Source: Cucumis sativus (taxonomy: Eukaryota; Streptophyta; Magnoliopsida; Cucurbitales; Cucurbitaceae). Taken from it: 64,000 bases of DNA. The stretch is from assembly GCF_000004075.3 (NCBI RefSeq), contig NC_026657.2:6696001-6760000 (forward strand), read 5' to 3'. The stretch's first letter is position 1, and every line of letters starts with the position of its first letter. The notes under the pieces were generated by a model that was not told the origin of the DNA, made no database searches, and saw only the letters and a list, made by a program, of their open reading frames with translations. Both the position numbers and the translations under genes were made by a program. Below, piece by piece: positions 24,102 to 38,000 of the stretch.

Positions 24102-25701
24102 TCAACAAACATCCAACTTTTCAATTATTTCAAAATGCATCTGCATGTCCGCAGGTCTATCAGCAAAATAAAATTTCTCATTAACCTTCAAGTTTCCTCC
24201 ACTTCTCAGAGCTTCAGATTCAAGAAAACTCCTCATTTTTTCCTTCTCATCTCGTATCCAAACTCTTCTGCGATCACACCATTGTCTTGGAGTACCATGA
24301 AGAACAAAACGGATTCCTCTTGACTCCTGAATAAGACTGCTGGAGATTCTTTTGATTACCTCAGGGTCTGTAAGGTATGCACCATGGGAGTTCAACCCAA
24401 CATCCACATAATGAATCTCTGTTATGCTTTTCAAAAAGCTTTGTCCTGTAGTTGGTACGAACTGAATCTCATCAAGTTTAGAACATTCAACACCCGATTC
24501 TTGCTTAGAAAGAGGTAGATTTTCATCAGCAGCCATCAAGTCCTTGGAGCCAAGTTCAGTAACTAGCTGGTTAACCACAGTACCACCCTTGCTAAATCCA
24601 AGAATGATTGTTTCGGGGGTGCAGCAGCTCAGTGTAGATATGGCGGTTTCCTGTGATCTTGGTTTTCCCCTAGAAACTATCTTCTTTACCTGCCAAATCC
24701 ACAACTAAGTGCATGAGTTCACCTCAAAATCGCAAGCAATCAGTCAACATAAGCATAGCTTAATTAGTTTAGACATACAGACTTTCAACCAAAGCTAATA
24801 GATTTGAATCTCTCAACCATAGTACAACAGGTTTTGGCATCCATAGCTTAGCTAATCTAGACATACACACCCTCGATCAAAGGTGGGAGATTCAAATATC
24901 TAAATCATAGCTCAGCAGGTGTAGGCATACATAGCTTAGTTAGTTTAGCCTTACACACACCCTCGACCAAGTGGTTAAATATTTGAATCTTTCAACCATG
25001 TAGCTCAACAGGTTTAGGCATACATCACCGCTAAGAGGTCATGGAGTCGAATCTTTTCTGGTTTAGCCATACGCCATTAATCAAGAAGTGAGGATTCGAA
25101 TCTTCGTTGAGCGTAACGGAACCAGTTTCGGCATACCATTCCACTAATAAACCAAATAGTTATATATTCAAATAAACCACACCCTATGTTGTTGACTCAA
25201 AAGACACATTTAGACAATACCTCATTGTAGCAACTTCCCAAAAGTGAAACGGTTGACAGTGAAGCAGGGAACCCATTTGGAGTATATGATTTTGGTTCAC
25301 CCCACCGATTGAGAGAAGGTATAAAATCCTGATATATAGCAAAAGCTCCATTGAAATCAGAAGCCTCGACAACCCATGCATTGGTGGAATCTCCAAATTT
25401 CGAAACTAAAATTTCAGCTATGTTCTGTAGATTAGACAACCTCTCAATCACTGGATTTCCCGTCCCTTCAACCCGATCCCCATTAAAGAAGATGGCGTTT
25501 CCACGAGGAACCTAACAAAACAGTATACAGTATTTCCCTCAATCTGAAAGGACGGTGTGTAGTTCAGGGGAATTAGAATATTTCAAAACTTACCGTCAAT
25601 GTTTTGGAGGTTGGGGAAAGGCAGAGTGACACCGCAACTCTATAAAACTTGCGGCTGTTTGAATTCAATGGAACCTTCAAAATTCCATTCCAACGATCCA
25701 T
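24102..25701 (-). CDS. C2orf69 / UPF0565-family protein, 3 exons
   Basis: Exons in order of transcription are 25701-25594, 25511-25221 and 24689-24102; frames close to give 328 residues. The start MDRWNGIL is the only ATG before the conserved region. A GFSKGG motif in exon 3 (TIILGFSKGGTVVNQLVTEL) is the nucleophile elbow of an alpha/beta-hydrolase fold. Downstream are conserved-looking YVDVGLNSHGAYLTDPEVI and VLHGTPRQWCDRRRVWIRDE segments, which I associate with the UPF0565/C2orf69 family. The human member is mitochondrial and linked to energy metabolism; the plant role is not known to me. No obvious transmembrane segment is present. The gene is convergent with its left neighbour and divergent from the ribosomal protein gene on the right, about 620 bp away. 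Confidence 0.88.
24745..25130 (+). repeat. Tandem array of degenerate tRNA-like units in the second intron of the C2orf69-like gene
   Basis: About four units of 80-110 bp repeat the pattern CATAGCTTAGTTAGTTTAG, then ACACACCCTCGACCAAG, then a GATTCGAATCTT-like B box. This is the order of a tRNA A-box, anticodon-arm and T-arm sequence. The units are diverged and none folds as a full tRNA by eye. A SINE-like or locally amplified tRNA-derived repeat is the best reading. It runs opposite to the host gene. Confidence 0.6.
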
Positions 25702-26321
25702 CGTTATCGTCAACAAGATGCTTCAATTGAATCGGCTACAGAAACATTACAATTTCTGCTTTCCCCCCTATTTTAGATTAAATTGAAGTCCGTAGAATGT
25801 TCGTATTGTGTCATCCAATTTTGGGAATGATGTACTCCACATTGAATCATAGACTAAAATTTGTATAATATGATATTAGACTTCCAATGAATTTGTATTA
25901 TAGAGAGATTTTTTAGCTTTTACAAAATAAAAAATTAACCCAAATGATAGGTTAATTATATATTCAACATTTTAACTCATCAATTCTATTAGTCATAAAA
26001 TCAAAGTTTGTATACACTCAACTACCAAAATTTCAGATTTTTATCAATAAAATTTTGATATATATAGTAATAGAAATCTAATTGTTTCTATTTTTCTTTT
26101 ACCATTTTTTAAGAATACACTTCTAAAATTTTAGGGGTTATTTGTCAAAAACAATTGAGAGACCAAAATTGTAATTTAAGTAAAGAAAGTGTTTGAGGGC
26201 AAAAATGGTATTTCAAGAAAATATAAGGGATTATGGGGAGATTTAAAAGCCCAAAGCTAAAGCCGGAATTCACCCCTTCATTTGTTTGATATCTGCGGCC
26301 GCCACTGCTACACTCTTGAAC
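25702..26321. promoter_or_regulatory. Shared spacer of divergent C2orf69-like and RPS6 genes
   Basis: The 620-bp spacer separates two divergent start codons, so it holds both promoters and leaders. The RPS6-proximal end has AAAAGCCCAAAGC and a short leader containing GCGGCCGC and CACCCCTTC, in line with ribosomal protein gene leaders. I could not place either transcription start. Confidence 0.5.
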
Positions 26322-28878
<2,557 letters not shown>

Positions 28879-29813
28879 TTTTGTTCCCATTGTTGGTGTC
28901 AGTGTTCTATTATCTTTATATTTGCCATATTGTTTTTCTTTCAAGAGTGTACTTTTCGCGGCCGCTTAATATGAGATCTGGAACGTTTCGGTAGTTTTGA
29001 TGTCTGTTAGTCCACATTTTCTTCTTCCCTTTGTTTATGGATTCATGCAAATTGTAAATTGTTGTTTCTCACCAAAGTAGAGATTAGAATCTCCATTTCA
29101 CTTGTATTCACTTATTGACAGTTATTTATACATATACTTGATTGAGGGATATGAGTCCTTAACAACTAAATGAAAGCCATATTTGAGATAAAAAAAGACC
29201 TTATAACTACCAAAGGTGGCAGTTTCTGCTTGGTGGCAGGAAATGAAGAAAGTGAATTCAAACCTAAACCCCAGTAGGATATTTTTGCTTACAAGAACAC
29301 TGTACCCCGGAAAAAAAATCAAATTAATTTGTTGTTTCTTAGTGCCCTCCACACCAAAGAATAGTATTGCGGCCTAGGACTCTTGTTAAGGCATAACAAC
29401 TCATATTCTAACTACTCATTTAGAATATGTTTGGAATGACTTCAAATGGTTAAAAAGTTATTTTAACCGAACTCTTGATTTGACTTTGAGCTAGCAGAAG
29501 AAATTGATACCAAATAAGATGAGATGCAACAGAAGGTTGCATCATTTACCATTGACAGTCAGTTTTCTTTTCTTAATTCAATAACATGATAACATTTTTT
29601 ACCATCAATAGTCCTCAACAACTCTCTTTTCCAATTTCAATAGCACATGAAGTTGTGGATTAGAATTTCCGACCTCTTAGATCGAGGGTAGTGTGTAAAA
29701 TAGTTTAAAAGATGGAAGAACCAGTGTGAGATGCCAAAACAAAAGTCATCACTCGAAGAACCTAACAAGCCATTTGAACCTCTAGATTGATGGGCTAAGA
29801 TAGACTCAAAATT
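28879..29813. other. Spacer between convergent RPS6 and PPR genes
   Basis: This contains the RPS6 3' UTR to about 29100 and, on the minus strand, the 3' UTR of the PPR gene. A 76-codon minus-strand open frame at 29122-29352 has no family features. No named repeat was recognised. Confidence 0.5.
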
Positions 29814-31619
29814 CTACTGCTTCCAAAATGAGAAACCACGATGTCTTGAAACCTTTCTAATCTCAGGTTGTCGGTGAAAATCATTTTTGTTGGGGAACAA
29901 GCTGGAGTTCTTGCCTTCCCCAGAACAATCTGATGGGTTCTCTTGAAACACTGACTTACCAGCAAGCCAAGTTTGTAGTACCTCATCTATCTTTGGTTCA
30001 GGAAGTAAGTCTTTTTCTTTCATTTCCAAATAGTATTTATGTGCATCTTCTAATTTTCCATTCAAGAAGAGACCATGTATTAAGACAATATAAGAGCTTC
30101 GATCAGGACTAATTCCATTTTCACTCATTTCATGCCATATTCTGGAAACGTTATCAAGCTGTCTCCATCGGCAGAACTTTCTGATCAACATTATGTAGGT
30201 GTCAGTAGTTGGATTGCACCCCATTGTTCTCATCTTCTTCAATAGCTCAAATATTTCTTCCTCTGTTCTCAGGAACCTTAAGAAGGCATGATAAGTTTGA
30301 ATGGTTGGGCAGAGGCCTCGCTGCAAAAGCTCCTCAAAAACCGCTCTAGCTTCATCAAATCTCCTGGCCTTGCATAAAGGTTTGATAACTGAGTTATAAG
30401 TAACAACATTTGCAATAATACCCTTCTCTTCCATTGTTTTTATGAGATCAGCAGCTTCTTTCAGACACCTACCTTTCGCAAGAGAGTGAATGACTGCATT
30501 GTACACTTTCCTATCAGGGTCAATTTTCATTCGCTTCATATCTTCAAAAAGCCTGAGCACCTTATGAAGGTTGCGAACTTTTGAGTAACAAGAAATGCAA
30601 CTTGCATATGAGACAGCATCATGACTGATACCTCTCCGTGTCATCTCCTTCCAAACTCTCTCGGTGTCACGAAGACTCCCAATTACACACCATCCATTGA
30701 GGATAATATTGAAACTCTTTGTGTTAAATGGGAACACGTCTTTGTTGCAAAACAGCAAATATTCGGCATCTTTCACATTTTTGTATCGGCAGAGGGCAGA
30801 GAGAAGGCTTTGAAATTCCTCAAGTCCAATGTTAAATCCGAATCTTTTATGAGCATAGAAGGTATTTATAGCTTTTGCAACATCATGAACAGCACAGTAT
30901 CTCCTAATCATGATTAGAAGGGTTTGAGGTGTCACTAGCGAAGAGCCTGGCGTCCCTCCTCTCATCTCATCAATCAAGGCCCATGCTGTGTCAAACTTTC
31001 TCATTTTCCCAAGAATTGAAATCATTGAATGATATTCACGTACAGAGTGGGCATAACCAGGCTGCTTACCAGCCCAAACAAAAAAAGTGAAAGCTGCTTC
31101 CCAATCATTACGGATCCGAGAAAGTACCGCTACTACCAACTCTCCTGAGACCTTAATAAAGCAATGCTCAAGCTTATTTCTCACTTGTATTCGATTTGCA
31201 TCCCTGAACCCACGAAATATATCCATAATGGCATCAACATCTTTTATCACACCCTTGTCATTGATGTCCATGTCCTCCTCTTCACATTCTTCTAGATTGT
31301 CATGATCATCGTCGCTCTCATGATCACTTTCGGCTGCATGGTGACAAGATTGTTCCGAAGTTGCAGGTAAAATATCGTGGTTTGAGCTTGGAGAAACATA
31401 AGAATGAGAACAAAAGCCAAGTGAGAAGAGATCCCCAACATTGGAGTTCGATACAGTGGCAGTGTCAACAGTATGAATGCGTGTAGGCCACAAACTAAAA
31501 CCAGAGGCCATGGTAGCACTGGTAAGAGCTCTGTGATTGACATGGTGGGCGTATTTAACAGAAGACCAACTGAAATACGTACGACCCAGAAGCGAAAATG
31601 CACACAACTTTGATCTCAT
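29814..31619 (-). CDS. P-class pentatricopeptide repeat protein, probably mitochondrial
   Basis: A single coding exon encodes 601 residues. The first in-frame ATG is 31619-31617 (MRSKLCAFSLLGRTYF). The longer open frame begins at a TTG and is not used. The N-terminus is rich in Arg, Ser and aromatic residues and low in acidic ones, as in a mitochondrial presequence. An acidic stretch (about 95-125) precedes roughly ten 35-residue PPR motifs, for example KVYNAVIHSLAKGRCLKEAA, VVTYNSVIKPLCKARRFDEA and SYIVLIHGLFLNGKLEDAHK. No E or DYW domain follows, so it is P-class. Such proteins bind organelle RNA and act in its processing, stability or translation; it resembles Arabidopsis At5g15010 in overall build. 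A possible 5' UTR intron has its acceptor at 31652 and its donor at 32168, inside the inverted repeat described separately. Confidence 0.92.
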   Translation of the reverse strand: MRSKLCAFSLLGRTYFSWSSVKYAHHVNHRALTSATMASGFSLWPTRIHTVDTATVSNSNVGDLFSLGFCSHSYVSPSSNHDILPATSEQSCHHAAESDHESDDDHDNLEECEEEDMDINDKGVIKDVDAIMDIFRGFRDANRIQVRNKLEHCFIKVSGELVVAVLSRIRNDWEAAFTFFVWAGKQPGYAHSVREYHSMISILGKMRKFDTAWALIDEMRGGTPGSSLVTPQTLLIMIRRYCAVHDVAKAINTFYAHKRFGFNIGLEEFQSLLSALCRYKNVKDAEYLLFCNKDVFPFNTKSFNIILNGWCVIGSLRDTERVWKEMTRRGISHDAVSYASCISCYSKVRNLHKVLRLFEDMKRMKIDPDRKVYNAVIHSLAKGRCLKEAADLIKTMEEKGIIANVVTYNSVIKPLCKARRFDEARAVFEELLQRGLCPTIQTYHAFLRFLRTEEEIFELLKKMRTMGCNPTTDTYIMLIRKFCRWRQLDNVSRIWHEMSENGISPDRSSYIVLIHGLFLNGKLEDAHKYYLEMKEKDLLPEPKIDEVLQTWLAGKSVFQENPSDCSGEGKNSSLFPNKNDFHRQPEIRKVSRHRGFSFWKQ

Positions 31620-31650
31620 TCTTCCATCCAAAGTAGTTAGCTAGAAACAA

Positions 31651-32340
31651 TCTGCAAAAATCAGGTCATACTTTCCACATCTTCTGGAAAAAGTTATGAG
31701 CTCCAAGTGTTTGTTGAATGTTCTGAGAGAAAAAGAGACAGAGCTGAGAGAATTCGAGTTGTACGGGCTGGCAACCACAGTCGGAAGATTAAAACGATCA
31801 GAGGAAAAACACACACCTACATGGGAGTAATACCAAATACAAAAACAAATAATGATCAGAATCAAATAGCAAAAGACAAAGCCAGAAAGGAATGTGGGCA
31901 AAAACCCAAAACACTATTGAAAAACACACACCTAAATAGAGAAATATCAGACAGAAACACAAATAAGTAGGATAAATCTCGCCAATGTGCGCATTGCTAG
32001 GCAGCTAAAGAAACCAAAAACCATTAAAAAAAAAACACACACATCACTATAAGCAATTCGATCAATAGCACATCTAGACACCTTAAGTGCCTGAAAAATG
32101 AAGAACCCAGATAATGAAATAGGGAAAAAAGGCGAAAGAAGTCACAGTGGGAGCCTTGAAAGCCATACCAGTGAAGTGAGGGATTCGGAAGGTACGAGAA
32201 TTGGAATCTTAGTTGTGAGCGAATCCTTTGTGTTTCTGTATCTGGGTTGATTTACTTTGGTTCGCTTGGGAACCTCAGAGAGAAGGGGGAGAATCAGAGG
32301 CGCGTTAGATATCTTAGAATGAGTTTTTTCGATTCGGGCC
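31651..32340 (-). promoter_or_regulatory. Putative spliced leader and promoter of the PPR gene, built from an inverted copy of the LIF2 5' region
   Basis: On the minus strand a leader like that of the LIF2 gene ends CACTTCACTG|GTATGG (exon end 32169). A good acceptor, TGATTTTTGCAG, ends at 31652, 32 bases before the PPR start codon. Splicing them would remove 517 bp. Site II-like GGCCC and TGGGCT motifs, common in plant housekeeping promoters, lie upstream within the same arm. The splice is predicted, not observed. Confidence 0.5.
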
Positions 32341-32562
32341 TTTGTGTGCAGAAGACGGAGAGGGCTTGAAGACGGATGGGCTAAATTGGAAGCCGAATCT
32401 TCTATCTACTTAAACGTCGTCGTCTTCTTCCCCTGCGAATATTTCATCTCTTCTCCGGTGCCGGGTTTGTGCGGCGAAATGTCTAAAAAGCCCTTTTTAT
32501 ACCGAAAATAGCTATTCGATTATTTGTTTCTAAAGCTACCCTCCAATTTCCAAATGCATGGT
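31951..32562 (-). repeat. Left arm of a large inverted repeat (copy of the LIF2 promoter and leader)
   Basis: The reverse complement of 31951-32562 matches 33833-34461 almost base for base. Matching landmarks from the outer to the inner end are ACACAAATAAGTAGGATAAA, the splice donor CCATACCAGTGAAGTGAGGG, TCGATTCGGGCCTTTGTGTG, and AAAGCCCTTTTTATACCGAA. Beyond 31951 and 32562 the match stops abruptly. The right arm has about 20 extra bases near 34040-34062. Confidence 0.93.
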
Positions 32563-33832
32563 CTAGTGTGGGCTGCGTTAAACATTGGTTCCTTTTACCC
32601 TTGCGACCTTCAGAGAACATGGAGAATCAGAGCTGCGTTAAACATCACATAGTGCGTTCTTTCCATTCGGGCCTTTGTTTGCAGAAGAAGACGAGAAAAT
32701 TTGCAAAATTAGCCCCAGCAGTAACTTTGTACAAAAAACCACTTTGAGAAAGTAAAATATGTTCCTTTTACCCTTTGATGTTTGAGGATGGATGACCTAC
32801 AAGTTGGAGGGAAAACGTGGAATGACCCGTTAGTTTTTCTTTTCTTCTAAATGTCAATAACTCTTTGTTGACGTTAAATTCGATTATAATTATCAAAATC
32901 ACTTGTACACATACGAAAAAAGTAGTTTAGTATTCCATGTTTGGTGTCGCTCTCCTTTATCTCGTTGGTGTCATTCTGTCTCACTCATTTTCAGTTGTTA
33001 TTGCACGATATTGAAGATCAAGACAAAGAAAAAAACTGTGTCAGATAAGATGTCAGATAAGAAGAAGATGGGTGAGATATGAGAAAAAAAAATGTGTATG
33101 CCATATGAGGAAGAGAGAGATCGTGGGAGATGAGAAAAAACATGTCAAACAACAAAGAAGAAGTTCATGGGAGATAAAATAAAATTGTACGACTTAGGAG
33201 GAATATGTAAAAAAACACTAAATAAATAAGTAGTTAGATGAATGATATAGTTTCACACAATAATATTACGAAGGAGGCATTTGAAATTTTGGACCTTTCA
33301 AATAGGTCTTTTAGACCATCAAAATTTGCATGTTTGGTATTTTTGTAACAATGTCTTAGCTTTGATCAATTATAAATTTAATATTTTTATAAGGAAAAAA
33401 AAGAAGAATTGAACCATGAAATGTGATTCTCTAATACTTATATCAACTAAGTCAAGTTTTCACGGGTAATTATGTTTTGGCTTAGTAGAATAAAGAAAAA
33501 AATATAATAATAATAATAAAAGATTTGAAAATTGGAATCTTAATAGGAGTGGGATTAAGATAAATTTCAACTGAAAATTCCTATAAATACAATCTTTAGT
33601 ACTTCTATTCTTATTTATTCTAATTCTCCTCTTACAGACTTAGATATCTAAGTTGGGTTAGCATCACTTGAAGGTTAGGTGCATTATCTCCCCTTCACCA
33701 AAATTAATTTTTAATTCAATTTAAAAACCACAAATTAATTATTAATAATTGGGACAAGTTCAAGAGAAATTAAAAGGAGAAGGGAAAGCATAAGTTTTCT
33801 TAAAAAACCCTAGAAAAAATATATATTTATTT
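32563..33832. other. Spacer between the inverted-repeat arms
   Basis: About 1.27 kb of AT-rich DNA. The first part (32605-32697) is a degenerate direct copy of 32262-32352 in the left arm, sharing CAGAGA, GAGAATCAGAG, TGCGTTA and ATTCGGGCCTTTGT. The stretch 33020-33200 has short purine-rich repeats (ATGAGAAAAAA). An LTR-like stretch at about 33540-33730 has CCTATAAATACAATC followed by GCATCACTTGAAGGTTAGG, which resembles cucurbit LTR ends I recall, with low confidence. I see no gene. Confidence 0.55.
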
Positions 33833-34461
33833 TCATGCATTTGGAAATGGGAGGGTAGCTTTAGAAACAAATAATCGAATAGCTATTTTTGGTATAAAAA
33901 GGGCTTTTTAGGCATTTCGCAGAACAAACCCGGCAACGGAGAAGAGATAAAATATTCGCGGGAGAAGAAGACGACGACGTTTAAGTAGATAGAAGATTCG
34001 GCTTCCAATTTAGCCCATCCGCCTTCAAGCCCTCGTCGTTTCAGCCCAGAGCCGCTTCCCCTTCTGCACACAAAGGCCCGAATCGAAAAAACTCACTCTA
34101 AGATATCTAACGCACCTCTGATTCTCCCCCTTCTCTCTGAGGTTCCCAAGCGAACCAAAGGAAATCAACCCAGATACAGAAACGCAAAGGATTCGCTCAC
34201 AACTAAGATTCCAATTCTCGTACCTTCCGAATCCCTCACTTCACTGGTATGTCTTTCAAGGCTCCCACTGTGACTTCTTTCGCCTTTTTTTTCCCTATTT
34301 CATTATCTGGGTTCTTCATTTTTCAGTCCCTTAAGGTGTCTAGATGTGCTATTGATCGAATTGCTTATAGTGATGTGTTTTTTTTTTTAATGGTTTTTGG
34401 TTTCTTTAGCTGCCTCCCAATGCGCATGTTGGCGAGATTTATCCTGCTTATTTGTGTTTAG
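33833..34461 (+). repeat. Right arm of the inverted repeat: LIF2-side promoter, leader exon and intron start
   Basis: This arm contains the probable promoter and 5' UTR exon of the LIF2-like gene, and about 215 bp of intron 1 after the donor TCACTG|GTATGT (exon end 34246). TAGCCCATCC and AAAGGCCCG motifs lie upstream of the leader. It mirrors 31951-32562. Confidence 0.93.
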
Positions 34462-35087
34462 GTCTCGTACCACTCCCATTTAGGTTCGTGTTCTTCAATA
34501 GGATGTTAGATTTTTGCAATATCCATTCGTTTCTCGCGTTGTCTGTTACTATTCGATTCTGGGTCTCGTTTATTGGAAAACCGAGGTGTTTCCTTTTCGT
34601 TGTATTCTTTTTGTTCGATTTGCATATTAGGGGGCTGCGTTTTGTTTATTTTAGTATTTTGGGATTGGATGTCTTTGAAACGAACCACACTAGTTGATGA
34701 AACATGAGTCAGGCTTATGTGCCGATGGATTTTATTTTGTAATTCTGTGGGCAGACATCGTATTTTCTCTCCTCAGGTCCTTCGTTTTAGTTTTTAGAAT
34801 TTCTTCATCTCAGAGAAAGTGTTGTGGAATTTACTTCAAAAATTCTTAATTCCGCTGATTCTTATCCATATAATCTAAATTGAACTCCTAATGATGTTGC
34901 TTCTAGGTGTCTTCAATGAACTGAAGTGGGCATATTTTCATTCTGATATTTATTTTATCCATTTTCTTTTTACTAGTTACTGATACATAACCATATTTAT
35001 AATGTAAATGCATTCACTTTATTACAGGTGATTTTGTGCTTATCAAATTTGTTTGTTGAATGATACTATCTGTGGCGTGAAGCAGTC
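34247..35087 (+). other. Probable 5' UTR intron of the LIF2-like gene
   Basis: The donor GTATGTC at 34247 follows a leader ending CCTCACTTCACTG. Two acceptors are possible: ATTACAG ending at 35027, or AAGCAG ending at 35085, directly before TCATGG. The former has the better pyrimidine tract. The region has no coding features and is AT-rich. Confidence 0.6.
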
Positions 35088-38000
35088 ATGGCAGATGGTT
35101 CAGAAGTCGAGGAGCGGGTGGATCTTGAAGAGGACAATTACATGGAAGAGATGGATGATGATGTAGAGGAACATGTAGATGAGGATGGAGTAGATAGGAG
35201 AGCTGGTGAACTGCCCGAAGAGGATGTTGAAGAAGTAAGCGAAGAGCCTCAAGTTGGGACCGACACGGAAGATAAATTTTCAGATGATAGAAATAACTTA
35301 TCCGTAGAATCTATAGAAAATAGAGAAAAGTCATCTTCTTTATTAGATGAAGATGATCTTGAGAAGCATGCTCAGCTTCTTGCCCTTCCTCCTCATGGAT
35401 CTGAAGTTTTTATTGGTGGACTTTCACGTGATGTCTTAGAAGAAGATTTGAGAGATATGTGTGAATCCCTAGGAGAAATATTTGAGGTCTGCACTTTTTA
35501 TTCTCTCTCGTGCTCTTTCTTTCTTCCTTTCTTTGAACCTTTGATTTTAGAGGTACGTTCTGTAACACAATTGTTTTGCAGATAAGGATAATAAAAGACA
35601 AAGATTCGGGTGAAAGCAAAGGTTATGCTTTTATAGCGTTTAAAACCAAAGAGGCAGCACAAAAGGCTATAGAGGATTTGCATGGTAAAGAAGTCAAGGT
35701 AGTTGTGGGATTCCTCAAGACTTTGATGTCCTTGTTACTTTATTATGTTTCAAAAGCATCAAAGCTGCTCTTTTCACATCTCCATCCATCATCGATAAAT
35801 TTAAAATTGATTTTAGTTCATCCTTCACAATACAGGGTAAAACGATACGGTGTTCTCTGTCGGATTCTAAACACAGACTATTTATTGGTAATGTCCCAAA
35901 AAGTTGGACAGATGATGAGTTTAGGAGACTTATAGAAGGGGTTGGCCCTGGAGTTGAAAACATTGAGCTTATTAAGGTGAAGTTGCAAATTTATACATCT
36001 ACCTTTTCAGAAATCAATGGTTATTGAGGCTTTATGTGCTTTATTCTGTATAACCTACTGCAGGATCCTCAAAACCCAAACCGAAATCGTGGATTTGCAT
36101 TTGTTCTGTATTATAACAATGCCTGTGCTGATTATTCAAGGCAGAAAATGTCGAGTGCAAATTTTAAGCTGGATGGAAATTCCCCAACTGTTAGTTGGGC
36201 TGATCCAAAAAGTATGCCCGATAACTCTGCTGCTGCTCAGGTAATCAAGTTATCATGACTGGAGAAAATTATATGGGATCTGCATGGCAATTTCAAGTAC
36301 CTTGAGATTTTATATCAACTGGAATTTTGTTAAAAACTGTGGTACTAAGGTTAAAAGAGTAAACCAAAACTGTTAATGGGCAGAGAAAAGTCCTTCGTGC
36401 TGTTTTGTTTTTTCAATTTCAATTTCAATTACTAAGCAAGGCAACCAAATTTGAAATATTCGAGCCATAAAAATATATCGATTGACCAATTGAACTTTGA
36501 GTAAGGAAATGTGGTTATAAACTTATAAAGATGGTTATCTTGGTGATTTTGAATCAAATTGCCTAAATTCCTCTTTGACCCAAGCTCAGTACAAAACCTT
36601 GAACAGAATAGTCTGCTGCACCTCACTAATCCTCTAGTTGGCTACTGACAAACTTTAGTGAATTATAACTATCATTTTTAACAAGCCATTAGTCTACTCT
36701 TATGCCGTAGTTAAATGAAGTAAAGAAAGGAAAACCTAAACATATAGCTTTTGGTTCTCCTTTGTTCAACCTTCTCACCTATAGATGCTCCTGCTCTCCC
36801 ACAATAACTTATAAGGAATACTGAAATAAAACTGAAGATGAAATAGTAATAATTATATGTTCTTGAACATTCTTCCATTTCTCTCCATGAAAGCTGAGAT
36901 TTTTTAAAATAATAATAACTAACTACAAGGTAACATGATTAAGTGCATGAATGACAAAAGTTAATTTTTTAGGTTGTCTTCTGGAAAATCTCTCTCTAGG
37001 AAAGAACATTTAGTGCACCACCTTGGTAAACATGTTTCCAATTGTTCCATCTTTGTAACCTTTAAATTTTTTTAAGAAACGGAGACAATCCTTTTTATTA
37101 ATTATAAATGAGACTAATTACCGAAGAACAAGAGTAAGAGCAAAAAAAGAAAACAATTCATCCAACAAACGAAACAAAGATGAACTCTGGCAATAGAAAT
37201 ATGAAAACGACCTACAAACGATCACAAAGAAGAAACAACGAAAGAACCAAAGTAACAAAGAACTGAAACATTAGTAAAGAGTTTAAACACTTAGTCGAAA
37301 AGCGCCCACTTCAGACTGAAATTTTGTACTCCACATGCTTCAGTTTGAAAGAAGGGAACCCCAAGAAGAGGCAATTGGCTGCTTCAAAACTATCCAACCC
37401 AAATAGTTCTTTTAATATTTAATGGGATTTCGCAAGACTGGGAATGAGAGCGAGTAAAGCACTAAGATTGGTCTCTAGAAGCTCAAAATGACCCTACCTC
37501 TCAAACTCAATTGACTTCTTATAATGAGCCATCTTCTCACTACTGACACCAAAAGGAGAGTCAAAAGAAGACTCACCTTTTTTTTTTGAGGAAATGCTTG
37601 GGATGCAGAGTGAACCTCTCAAAAACTTCACCTTAGAGTTGGGCAAAGAAAAAGCAGAATGCTTAAAGTTAAAACGGTGGAGGAAGAAGAGATCGTGAAG
37701 CTGACTCCGGTAGAAGGGGTTGGAACAAGTGCTTGGGTGCAGCTAACATCCAATAAGTCAGGGTTCAAATCAGAAATCAACATGGCTTTGGTAACATTCT
37801 TTTTGGGGAAGCCCTTTGCTCTCTTTTTTCTTACAAAATGATTAAGGAATGGTTTGAAGAGGTGAGGGAAAACTCGATCTTTTTCATTATGACTGTCTAT
37901 TGAGGTGTACTTGAAAGAATTGAATTATAATATGAAATAAAATTTAGTCTCCATTACAGGAAGATATTTAAAAGCACATGATAGTTTGGTACTACATTGT

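Noticed and set aside
24745-25130. Functional tRNA genes
   Set aside because: No unit forms a complete cloverleaf by eye; acceptor stems and B boxes are degenerate.
29814-31631. A four-codon N-terminal extension of the PPR protein
   Set aside because: The longer frame starts at TTG. The first ATG in frame is at 31619, and the extension adds only DGR.
34249-34697. Phe-rich plus-strand open frames in the LIF2 leader intron
   Set aside because: They are T-rich intron sequence lying after a clear splice donor.
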